Below, piece after piece: positions 25,901-36,299 of a stretch of DNA of 42,479 bases. The notes beneath the pieces were generated by a model. That model was not told the DNA's origin. It saw nothing but the letters and a program-made list of their open reading frames with translations, and did not search any database. Source of the stretch: Pigoraptor vietnamica (Eukaryota; Opisthokonta; Filasterea); contig CALSCQ010000322.1 of the NCBI GenBank assembly GCA_943704525.1, forward strand, positions 1-42,479, given 5' to 3'. The translations under genes and the position numbers were made by a program. The first letter of the stretch is position 1; each line of letters opens with the position of its first letter.

Positions 25901-28900
25901 CCTGCGCCCATTCATGGCGATTGGTAACAGTCCTCACGCAAGTATCGAAGTCCGGGCCAGTGCGACCCCACCCACATCTAAAGTGAGTCGTGACATGCGC
26001 GGACGTACCAGTGCGACCCCACCCACATCTAAAGTGAGTCGTGACATGCGCTCACGTACCAGCCACATCTACAGTCAGTCCGGACATGCGCGCACGTACC
26101 CTTTTGCTTGTCCAGAATGACGTCCTTGTAGTCGATGCACCAGTCCATGTTCAGAAGTTCGGCCTCGGCGCGGCTCCGTTTCAGTCGCAGCCACAGCAGC
26201 GCACACGCGACAAGTACCACCGCCGTCGAACACAGCACGGCGGGCAGGATGATGACAAGGGGACGTGCGGCTTCTGTTCGCAAAACAACGGGTTAGGGTT
26301 AGGGTTAGGCACGACAAACACAAAGCGTTTTGCCTCCTAAGGGATATTGCAGTCCATTGAATGCTCGTGTACAAACTACGTCCCCCACGTGATGTCACTC
26401 ACTCTTTTCGCACTTGGCGCCCTCGTACCCAGAGCGGCACGAGCAACGCCCCGCGGCAGAGCAGGAGAAGGCCATGGCAGTCACCGTCGTGTTACCCACG
26501 GTAACCGGACGCCCACCGAGGGTCGACGGATCGGCATGATCCGTGCAAGCGCAGTCTGAAAAGAAAGGAAAAGAGCAAAGCACACGCGACAATTGGCAGA
26601 CGACGTTAGCGGGTCGCTTCTGTGACCACCAGGGCACAGGGGGTGCGTCGTAATAGCCACACCAAAACAAACAAACAAATAAAAAACTCACGGACCAAAG
26701 ATTATACTTAATAGTACACCCACCGAGTTCGCAGCGTGTGCCGTAATAACCGTTGTAACAGACGCACGCGTTACTCGCGCCATCCACGTGACGGCACGAC
26801 CCTCTGTCCCTCTCGCACGCACCAGAGCCGTAGGGAGGGTCGCACACGGCTGCACGTGACAATGAGTGAGGACGGGACGGGGGCGGGGGCGAGCGAGAGA
26901 GAGAGAGACGCGCGAGGCAGAGGGAGAAAGTAGACAGATTCAGCCACTTTGAGAGCAGACTGTAATATAAGCTGAGCAAGGAGACGCGCGCCCACCGGCG
27001 TCGCAGAGGACCCCCGACCACCCCGGATTGCACGCGCACGTGTCGGGAGCGACGCAGCGGCCCTGGTTGCAGGGGGGATCGCACACGGCTGCGAGCAGTG
27101 GCCGCATCGGTTGTGAGCGAGCCGCGATATAAGGCGAGGTGAGACGAGTCAGTGTTCCGCAGACGCGACGAGGGAAACGGAGCAGAAACAGACACTAATG
27201 CGCACGCACACATGCAAGCGTGTCGCCCAGCGCAGACACTCACGGATCGAGCAGTCGGCGCCGATGTACGCCTTGTTACCCGGCTTGCGCGGGTTCTCGA
27301 CGCACGCGCACGTGTTCTCAGACACGCACTCGCCGTTGTTGAAGTCGTGCGCAGGCGCAATGGGGCGGCAGATCTGCAGGCGCTGTCCGACGCGCGTGCA
27401 TGCAGAGGACGCGTACTGCGCAGTGAAGAGGGGAGAGTGCGCAACGTTGGCATCGACAGTGGCAAATGGAACGAACAAGCCATTCACATCACATCCACGA
27501 GCGTGTAACGCAGGTGGGAAGCCAAACCCGTATAGCTTTGACACAAGGACGCAAGCGCAGCGCACGTGCCTTTGTTCCCTCAATGCCGCACGATGTGATG
27601 AGTTCGGCGTAAGGGTTGGAGGGGCGCACAAGCTCAGGCATTAGGAGGTTTCTGCACGCCACTCTCGTGGCAAGATTTTTCTGCGGCGCCAGTCCACCTG
27701 CGGCACAAGGGGCAATGGTGAGGGTTAGGAACGGGAGACAAGACGGCGCCACTTATTATCGCGATGTTGGGCGAGATGCGGAGCAAATGACAACTCGCGA
27801 CTGCCTTCGGTGCACGCGCACCCAACATGCAAACCAAACACTCACCAAAAGTGCACTCGCGCACGACGGGGACAAACGGCGCGACGGCGGCCACGCACGC
27901 GGCACTTGGGACGCACGCCCCGCCCCCAGTCGCGTTCGCCATCGAGCAGGCGCCGGCGGCACTTGCGTTTAGATAGGGAGCGCAGGCGGTCCCAATCGCG
28001 GTGGTGTTCGGGAAGCTGCAGGGGCAAATTAAGAAATCACAAGGAAGAAAATGCGCATAACATAACACAAAAAAAAAAATGCGCAGCTAACGAGGTCTTC
28101 ACTCACGTGGCGTTGACGTATGACGCACACGCCGGCAGCGTCATGTTGACGACAGCGCCGCCGCACGCCACCACGAGCGGGTCCAGCGCACCGGACGGGC
28201 CCACACGTGCTTGACACGCAGACGCCCCGAGCGAGGAGGCGCTCATCGCAGCGGGAAAAGCAACGCCGCAGTCCACGGCGGTCGCGGGCGTGCCCACGTA
28301 TGCGACGCACGCAGGCGAAGGGCGACACGTGGCGAGGAAGGCGGCATCGGCCGCGCACATCCCCATTGCGAACGAGGCGACCACCGAAGAGCAATTGCTC
28401 CCGATGGCCGTCTGCAAGCCGACGTAGCCGACGCACGCCAGGGACGTGGCGTTCTGACCGGATGCACCGCAAGCGGCGGTGGCGTTCGCATCGCCCGCAC
28501 CAAGCAGCAGAGTGAGCCGCGCGCTGACTTCGGCGGTGAGCACTGTACGGAATGATGTCGCGAACTGCGACGCCACCTGCGAGGCAATCGCGGGCGCATA
28601 CACATCGCCCATGCGCTGCTGCGCGGCGAGGACAGCCTGCGTCGTGAGAGCCCCGCGAACAGTGGACGCGAAGGCGGCGCGCGTGAGGTTGCTCATCGTC
28701 TCGGAGAGTGCGACGGGCGTGAGCGTAACGGCCGCATAGACGCCGCAGTTCTGGTTAGGGAGATAGGGTCGCGAGTCGTTCCGATAGCCGCCGCCGCAGC
28801 CAAGCGAGCAATTGTCTGGAGATAGAAAGAAAGCGGGAGCAGAGTGCGGGAAAGACATAAATTTGTGGGCGAGAGCGTGTGAGAGAGTAAATGCAACTAC

Positions 28901-31900
28901 ATGCAAGCTCTCCCCCGAGCGAAACAAACTCGAGCAGCACACATGCGCACGCCCAGACACCCACGCGAGAGTGCGTAGACGTCGTTGCGGAACACAATCT
29001 GGCCCGTGGCGGTGTTCAGCGACGCATACATGCGCGTGCCGGTCGCGGCAGTGGGCGGGAACGCCATCTTCGGTCCAAGCGGAATCTCATACAGCGGCTG
29101 ATCGGGAGCGGCCATCGAACCGGCGTAGACGATCTGGTAGTTCTGCGTGCCGAGGGGCGGCTGAAGGCCCGTCGCGTGCGAGTAGTGGTTGTCGAGCTCG
29201 AGAACGACGATGGAGACACCGGCGCGGTCGCCGTTTGCATCCAGCTTGACATCGCCCGAGAGGCCACTGAATTGCATCTGCGATCGAGGTTGGGGTTAAG
29301 TGTGCGTGGATGGAGCATGCGGATACTGAATGGGATCAGCTTCGCACTGAGACACGCTCGAATACAAAGAGACCAGCGCGCGAGAAGGTGCACTGTGCAT
29401 GCACGTGCTCACGCACACGCACACGCACACGCACACGCACACGCACACGCACACGCACACGCACACGCACACACACTCGCGCCACGCACCGTGCGAAACA
29501 CCTGCGTAATCGCCGGCCCCGTGATCGTGGCGTTCGCGCGCATCATCATCGTCATGGCCTCAAACGCCATGACACCGGCGTCCTGGGCGAGGGCGCAGTA
29601 CGCCTTGACGGCGACCGTCGGGTAGATGAGGCGGGCGCTGTACACCGCGGGGTCCTTCTGAGAGAACTTGTCGAGAATCCGGGCGAGGCGCGGGTCCGTC
29701 GGGCTGCCGTACTGTCCGACAAAGAATAGCATGCCGCGGAGTATCTCGGTGCAAAAGGGCGGCTGCTTGCACAGCCCGTCCTCGGGAAACTGGTTCTGGA
29801 AGGGGAAGGTGCCCGCGACGCCCGTGCCCGTCAGCCACGTGACCCCGTGCAGGCCGCTAATGCCGTACTTGTACGACATGCGGTAGAGGTTGAACGACGT
29901 CTCGTCCTGCACGGTCGTGAAGATCGCGCGCACGTTGGCCGTTTTGAAGCGCACGAGATAGGGGCCGAGGTCGATGCGTTCGTTGGAGGAGGGTATCGTC
30001 ACCTGCGGCGAGCGAGCGCGCGTCGTCCGTTACAGACAGCCATTTCATGTTTCCTAATGAGCAATGCATCAATCGCATCCCTGTGGGTGGTCCTGATCAA
30101 AACGAGCGCGCAACAGCGGCTGACCTGCACTGTCGAAATTCCGAGGTCTCGGAGGGTGCTTTTGAAGAGTGGCGGGCACGGGAACTGGACGTTCTCGACA
30201 ATGCCCTGAGAAGAGTGACAAGTGACATTTAACGAAGGAGTGCGCATGTTCAGAGAAAAGTTTGGGGGGGGGGGGGGGGGTTAAGGTGCGGAGATGCCCT
30301 ACAGTTTACCGTATGAGATATTTGTGCGAGAATTACGCCAGTGCGAGGCCAAGCGAGACAGGCAGCCCACCACGTTGTTCCACCCCCGCGCCGCAATGAA
30401 GCGCGCGATGGCGATGGCCTCCTGGCCCTGGGCGCGGCAAATGCGGCTGTAGTAAGGGTAGAGCGTCTTGTCCGAAACCTCGTCGGCAAACACGGAGAAC
30501 TCGAGCTGCGCCACCTTCTTGACCGTGCAGATCCTCCCAAGTTGCACTGACGCAGCGGCGAGCATGGGGCCCAGCATCACGGCGGGCTTCAGACGGTCGA
30601 TCATGTCCAGACCCACCTGGGGGAAAAGGGTGCGCGGGTGTGAGAGGGGGGGGGGGGGTAAATACATTGACAAGCCGTGGACGCCCGTCCATTGACCCGC
30701 GGGGACATATCGCCATGTGCGCGATAATGCACACACAGCACATCGGACTATCACGTGACAGTAACTGCAATATCAGCGTGATCTACGCAATAGGACACGC
30801 AATAGACACTCACATCAAGCGCGGTGATCTGCGCGGACGCCGCGTCCCCAAACTCGACGTTCACGTGCGCAGCGCGCCCAGGCACGAGGCTTGGGTACAG
30901 GCCGGCGCGGAGGTCGTCGAAAAAGATGCGGATGATTGTCTCGAGGGTGCCGCCGATCCAGTACCACAGTCCGCTCACGGGCGTAATCACCGCAATGTCA
31001 ATGTCCGCTGCGTGTGCACAAAAATAGGAGTGACCAATGGGCCATCGTGAGAGGATTGTGACAGTGTGTGCTTGCGTGCGTGCGTGCTCATGTGTGTGCG
31101 TATGTGTGCGTGCGTGCGCTGGTGTGAGCGCCAATTCGAATGCGACGACTATACCCACGGACGACATCGAACGGCCGCAACGTGAACGACACAGTCTGAC
31201 CCAGCGAATTGGTGGCAGAAAACGTGAGGTTCACGGCGGTGGCCACGGAGCACACCGAGCCGGTGAAGTCGAACACCTTCGGAACAAACAGAGACATATT
31301 TAGCGACAACGACCAAGTTTGAGCCTCTGCGATGGTCGACCGTTACATCATCACTGGAATAGACTATTCATCGACTGGAAGCAACACGTGCAAGACATCC
31401 CTTCACATGTACAGCGATAGTCCGCACAACGACTCACGAATGCATTGTCGCGAACGACGGCAGCAAACAACGGCAAACATAGAGTAACGCACCCCACGCG
31501 TGGGCCGAAATGTCTGCTCCGTGAGGCACAAACCGCCCGCGCTCGCCGTCACAGTCATGGACGAGTCACGTCCCGACGTAACGACGTAACCGGCTGCGTC
31601 GTAGATTTGGATGCGCGGCAGGACGTCAAACTGAAAGTGGGACCGAAGTGGACGCGAGGCGTCCGTGTTGGTGCCGGCGACGACGCGCATTTCGACCGCC
31701 ACTTGCGCTGTCGCGAGTGGCGAATGTTAGCATCGTGCTTGCGCGCATATGCATGCCCACACAGGGGCCACACAAGGATGTCGGGCAGGCACCCCACCGC
31801 CACGTAGCTGACATAACGCACAGACTCGTGCAGACACGCACCCTTCGCATTGAAGAACGGCGTCAAGAGTACGGCCTCGGGATCCACCGTAGCATTGTAC

Positions 31901-33357
31901 TCCGTCGGCAGCCGCGTGAACGGGCGGTAGGGTCGCGATGCGGTGAAGTTGAGGCAGAGCCCATCCAGCGCATCGAGTATCTGAACGCCCGCAAACACAG
32001 CGACACCCGCCTGCGCCCGCGCGCGCATGACGGCCTCCCCATTGTGCGCCACAAACACGTTGGCGCCTCCCAACTCGACAAGCGATGCGTTGGCGATGAG
32101 GCGACCGTCGGCGTCGAAGGACTTGAGGGCGGTGCCGTTGATGGTGCGGGGAATGGTCAGATCCACTGCGGCCGCCGCGTCGAGACCGTCCGTCAGCCGC
32201 ACAAAACCGCCCGCGCCGTCGCTCGTTAGCACCTCGACCACGATCGGTGCGAGAGGGTTGTTCGCCGTGACATTGGAGAGAGAGGCGCTGACGACACGGA
32301 GCTTGGCCACAGTCCCTGAAGGGCAGCGCAGTCAATTTTGAGTCGAACGCAACGGCAAGACGGACAGAAAGTGCTCGTGTGTGCTTGTGTGTGAAAATGT
32401 GTTGGAGGCATGCGTAGCATATATGCTTGCGTGTTTGCAAGTTGCATGGGTTTGCGCGCGCTCGCGCGTGTGTGCGCATCAGTGTGCATGTGGTATGCGT
32501 ATGTCTCCATGTTCGTTAATCCAAATGTTCTCATGCGTGTTGAACTCAGTACGCCACTGCCACTCACGTGTGACTCGCACGGCGGCGGAGCGCAGGGGGG
32601 CCACGGAAGGGTCGCTGGGCACAGTGAACTGGAGGTCGCGCGTGTCGAATGCGCCGCCAAAGCCGACCATTGTGTGCCGCGTGTGCGTGAGATGGCGAAA
32701 CGTCGCATAGCCAGCCGACGGGGACACGCGCGCACGCACCAGCCCGTCCTGTGGGCACGTGACGCGCGGTGCCGGCAAGGGCACGTCCACAGTCGACTCG
32801 ACGCCCTCCACCACGCACAGTTGACCGGCGTACGTGTCTGGCACACTCGCGTTCGACGAAACCGATGCCACCGCAATTTCAAACGGCAACCCCGTCGACG
32901 GGTCCACCGCTGCAAGGCTGCCATTCGTCCAGTGCACGGCCACGCGAATGTCCCGCTGCATGAACGCGCCCTCGGGCACATTAAACGCGTCCAGGGCGTC
33001 CTGCAACTGCGCGGCAGTCCGGACACTGCCACTGTCTCCGAGGGACAGAAGAGACGCAACCTGGGCCGCGGTGGACGCGCGGTCCGGAGGGGCATAGGCG
33101 GGATCGAAGCGCAGCGCGAGGGTGGATGCACTGGCCGCATGGAGACACGCTGGGAAAGCAGTCAAGTGCGCGCGTAAGCATGAGTTTTTTTCTGCGCGAG
33201 ACGGCAGGGCACGCGAGGAAGACTGACGCTGTTTCGCAGGTGTAGGCCCCAATTCGCGGGCAGAAAAGCACTCACCGGACAGCGCAAACACCGCAAGGGC
33301 AAGTAACGCAGAGAGGGCGCCGCTGCGTGAGACCTCTCTCTGTCGCCTGCGCCCCAT
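22919..33357 (-). CDS. Receptor-type nucleotidyl (guanylate) cyclase with PBP1 ectodomain, EGF repeats and pseudokinase domain
   Basis: Twenty-six minus-strand exons give about 2,060 residues. From 5' to 3': 33276-33357, 32568-33149, 31842-32315, 31493-31707, 31159-31276, 30814-31007, 30371-30616, 30125-30205, 29490-30002, 28965-29277, 28107-28815, 27846-28015, 27630-27697 (3' edge uncertain), 27244-27415, 26996-27088, 26724-26849, 26403-26555, 26100-26273, 25781-25901, 25265-25620, 24870-25114, 24248-24682, 24050-24118, 23652-23826, 23372-23470 and 22919-23118. Domains: signal peptide (1-28); beta-rich region (30-490); ANF-receptor-type PBP1 (about 491-940, DANGDR near its end); Cys-rich repeats (about 1040-1235); four EGF-like modules (about 1260-1435); membrane helix (1441-1465); kinase-homology domain (about 1515-1790) with VAIK K1543 but HGR (1634-1636) in place of HRD; helical linker; class III cyclase (about 1855-2045) with metal aspartates D1865 and D1909 and N1984/R1988. 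This is the order of animal natriuretic-peptide receptors, plus EGFs. Substrate-selecting residues are N1905 and S1977 rather than Glu and Cys. A start at 33375 is also possible. Confidence 0.92.
23500..23576. repeat. TG/CG dinucleotide repeat in a cyclase-gene intron
   Basis: GTGTGTGGGTGCGCGCG followed by TGCGTG and TG units lies in the intron between the exons at 23652-23826 and 23372-23470. On the gene's sense strand it reads CA, the minority orientation in this window. Confidence 0.8.
25959..26100. repeat. Three tandem units, each carrying a copy of a 5' splice site
   Basis: Two units of 51 bases (25959-26009 and 26010-26060) are nearly identical. A third of 40 bases (26061-26100) is diverged and lacks the TGCGACCCC part. 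On the minus strand each unit begins with GGTACGT, the donor used after the transmembrane exon (26100-26273). The intron therefore opens with three candidate donors in tandem. Confidence 0.8.
26289..26308. repeat. Interstitial telomere-like repeat (TTAGGG)n
   Basis: About two and a half to three GGTTAG units lie in the intron just upstream (in sense orientation) of the acceptor at 26274-26276. On the sense strand it reads CCTAACCCTAACCCTAACCC, which also matches a branch-point-like CTAAC three times. Confidence 0.75.
29411..29470. repeat. (ACACGC)n hexanucleotide repeat in a cyclase-gene intron
   Basis: About ten near-perfect 6-base units lie just downstream of the donor that follows the exon at 29490-30002. 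On the sense strand it reads (GCGTGT)n. Confidence 0.9.
30264..30280. repeat. G homopolymer run in a cyclase-gene intron
   Basis: Seventeen consecutive G on the plus strand give a C run on the sense strand of the intron between exons 30371-30616 and 30125-30205. A second G run of about 11 lies near 30647 in the preceding intron. Such runs are prone to sequencing-length error. Confidence 0.8.
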
Positions 33358-34024
33358 TATTCCCCGCGTGCGCATGAAAGCGCGACCCACGCACACAGAA
33401 TGCAGGCCGGTGCCCTACGGCGCGAACATCCTTCGAGTTCGATGCACCACGCTTCCGCTACGTTGCGGCCATCAACTGACGTGCGCGCAACGGCCGCGCT
33501 CGGCGATGCGTGCCGATATTGGGCTGTTTGTAGAGAGTGTGTGAAAATGTGCACCGCACGCATGCAAGTGCTTGTGCTTATGTGCGTGTGTACGTATGCG
33601 TGCGCGTGTGCATGTATGTGGCCCTTGTGAGGTCTTGGCCGAGTTTCCGCAGTGGCAGTGCATTGCGGACTGTGTTAGACGCCGACGCCGTGTCACCTAT
33701 GCAAATGTACTGTATCCAGGGCCAAAGAGGGCTACTAAGAGATGAGCTGAGTACCATTATTTATTCTAAATGAAATAAGTATTATCCAAATAAATTCCAT
33801 ACGAAACGACCATTTACAAAAAGAGCAATTGACGCTCGTGGACAGACCTCAAGGTGGCGGGCGCGTCGTGTATTTTATGGTATGAATGAAGAGCGCTGAC
33901 CGGTAACTGTTTTCTCCACCGTGACGACCTCATGCCGTCACTCCAAGTGTCCCAGTGGCCGAGACAAGAGCCGTGCTTTTTTTGTGCCGCGGACTGTCGC
34001 CTGTTGCACTTGCCCACACACAAA
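33358..34024. promoter_or_regulatory. Divergent promoter region, receptor cyclase and DNAJC8-like genes
   Basis: The region lies between two divergent start codons. It contains a TG-rich patch (33575-33625) and a distinctly AT-rich block (33755-33810) that stands out from the GC-rich surroundings and could be nucleosome-poor promoter DNA. I see no TATA box in a convincing place and no third gene. Confidence 0.5.
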
Positions 34025-34727
34025 ATGGCGGAGGAGAAGATCACGCTGCCAGACGACGCGCTGCTCGCTTCGTTCCTCTCGGACGTGGACGCAGCACAGC
34101 CAGCACCGCCCACCGCGCAAACGCACGTGCACGCGCCGGTGCCACACGCAGACTCGAAGGCCACGGCGACGCACGCGACTGTGTTTGAGTGGACGAGCGA
34201 GGCGCAAATAACGCGCATTCTGCGTCCCGGCGCCGCCTATCGCAATCTGAATCCCTTTGACGTCTTGCTCATTCCGCACAATGCCCCGCCGGAAGAGGTC
34301 AAGCGCCAGTACCGAAAGGTACTGCTCCCACTGCTGCGTGGTACGGCAATGCCGCGTGAATATGCTTTGCGTAGTGTTGTGTTACCACACGCGGCTCTCA
34401 CGGCACGTGATGTGTGTGAATATGTGTGTGTGTGACTCGCTGCTGTTAAGGCCCGCGATGTGTGTCAATATGTGCTTTGTGGTGTTGTGTTACCACTCGC
34501 TGCTGTGTCACGGCACGCGTTGTGTGCGAATATGTGCATGCGTGGTGTTGTGTGGGCACTTGCGATCTGCTCTCATTCGATTGTCTGTTGCGACCCCAGC
34601 TGTCCATTCTGGTGCATCCAGACAAGAATAGCAACAATCCCCGCGCACACGAGGCTTTTGAAGGTGTGCTGCGCCTGCAAGTGTGTGTACGTGTGTGTGT
34701 GTGTGTCTGTGTGCGTGTGCTTGTGTG

Positions 34728-34762
<35 letters not shown>

Positions 34763-36033
34763 GCGTGTGTGTGTGTGTGTGCGTGCGTGCGTGTGCGTGC
34801 GTGTGTGTGTGTGTGTGCGTGCGTGCGTGTGGGTGTGTTGCTATGTGGTCTGTTCGTTCGTGTGCGAGTGCATGAGTGTGCTGGGAATAAGGAATCAGAT
34901 GGCCTGAGCTCGCGTGTCTTGTGGGCTCTAGGGTATACTGAGCTGCACCCGCCTTATCCGCCTTGCTCATGAGCCCCTCATTCCACGTTAGCTGTTAACA
35001 AGGCGCACAAAATGCTCGAAAACGAAGAGTCCCGGCAAAAGTGGGTTCTCCGACTGCACGTGGGGTCCAACTAGAGTCTCTCTCTCTCCCCCTCTCTCTC
35101 TCTCACTCACACACACACCCCCTCTCTCTCCTCTTTCTCTATGGCAACCAGCTATGGATTAATGTTGAGGCGGCCTCTTTCTCTTTCGCTCTCAACCTCT
35201 GTTTTCTGCACCGTTATTCATCTCGTGGCGTGCCATTTTCTGCGCCGGGTAGATGCGAGCGCCTCGTGAACGACGCCAAGGGTCGCTTGGACGCCGAGCT
35301 CGTCAACAAGAGGCGCGCGGCTGCGCGGGACGCGAACATTACAATCGCGACAAAGGCCCCCGCGGCGGGAGAGGAGGACCCCCTGAAGGCCAACGGGTTG
35401 ATAGAGGAGGACCGGCACCCAGAGGAGTACGAGAAGCGCCTGCGGATCGCCATTTGCAAGGCATTTGCCGACATGGAGCAGAGGTGTGTGGTGCATGTCT
35501 GTGTGTATGTATGCCTGATATGTGTGTGGTATGTGTATGTGTGTGCGTGTTGTGTTGTGTGTAATTGTGCGTGTCTGTGTGTGTGCGTGTGTTGTATGTG
35601 TGTGCGTGTCTGTGTGTTCGTGTGTGTATAGATGTGTCTAATGTCATTGCTACAGGCGTCGTGAGCTGGACATTCGCGAGGCAACACTGAGAAAGCGCAA
35701 GCGCGAGCAAGAGATCGAGGAGGAAGAGAAGCGGAAAAAAGACGCCGCGTACAAGAAGGAGTGGGAGGAGACACGCACTCAGCGAGTGGCGAGCTGGCGT
35801 GATTTTGCGAGTGGCAAGGGCAAGTGAGTCGCGCGCATTCGAATGGCTTATTTTTGTATGACATTTTTTTTTTTTTTTTTTTGTCGTCTGCGAGTCACTT
35901 GATATGGTGTGTGTCTGTGTGCCTGAGGTATACTCAACGTGTCGCAATTGCACACACGCACAGGACAAAGTCGTCGGGTCCGCTCAAGCCGCCTTCGCTC
36001 AAAACAGAGGGCCGTGCAGCACAACCCAAATAG
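34025..36033 (+). CDS. DNAJC8: DNAJC8-like J-domain protein (spliceosome-associated)
   Basis: Six exons give 291 residues: 34025-34318, 34600-34663, 34992-35040, 35253-35483, 35656-35823 and 35964-36033. All phases agree. The J domain (about residues 74-140) has NPFDVLLIPHNAPPEEVKRQYRK split by intron 1 from LSILVHPDKNSNN, with the HPD tripeptide that stimulates Hsp70. It is followed by a long charged helical region (KRKREQEIEEEEKRKK) and VASWRDF near the C-terminus. This order, including SILVHPDKN, the basic-acidic helix and the SWRxF element, matches the human DNAJC8 family (fission yeast Spf31), a nuclear protein found with the spliceosome. The acidic N-terminal 50 residues are less conserved. 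The chain is somewhat longer than the human protein (253 residues). Introns 2 and 4 are TG-rich and intron 3 has a CT/CA tract. Confidence 0.92.
34679..34830. repeat. TG-rich repeat in DNAJC8-like intron 2
   Basis: TG with CGTG interruptions begins 15 bases after the donor at 34664. It is on the sense strand of the gene. Confidence 0.9.
35081..35136. repeat. CT/CA-rich low-complexity tract in DNAJC8-like intron 3
   Basis: TCTCTCTC units, a CACACACA block and another TCTCTC block follow one another. The acceptor of this intron is the less usual GGGTAG (ending at 35252). Confidence 0.8.
35490..35632. repeat. Degenerate TG repeat in DNAJC8-like intron 4
   Basis: TGTGTG, TGTATG and TGCGTG units follow immediately after the donor at 35484 on the sense strand. 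The tract fills most of the intron, which ends at 35655. Confidence 0.8.
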
Positions 36034-36299
36034 GGCACTACGTCCAGACATCATTCTTCCGGGCGTTTTCCTAGTTAGTGACGGCGGTGAATTGAAAAGT
36101 TCCACTAATGCGCCATAATTCTATAGTTTCCTCAAATTAAATCATGCGGCAACGAAACGAGTCACACGGACACAATGGTCAGCCACCTCGGCCGCGGTGC
36201 CGCTGTCACCCTCGACGAGGAAATCATTTTCAACACGACCCCTTTGCGCATTCCCTCATCACGTCGCATAAGCCCACAGAAGACGCGAACGGACGCAAG

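Noticed and set aside
25959-26100. Spaced direct repeats resembling a CRISPR array
   Set aside because: The units are contiguous tandem duplications inside a eukaryotic intron, without spacers or cas genes.
26289-26308. Chromosome end indicated by TTAGGG repeats
   Set aside because: There are fewer than four units, in the middle of an intron with coding exons on both sides.
36144-36299. Upstream in-frame start for the receptor kinase (ATG at 36144)
   Set aside because: It would put about 52 polar residues before the hydrophobic signal peptide. The ATG at 36300 leaves a normal signal peptide and matches the layout of the paralogue at 42030.
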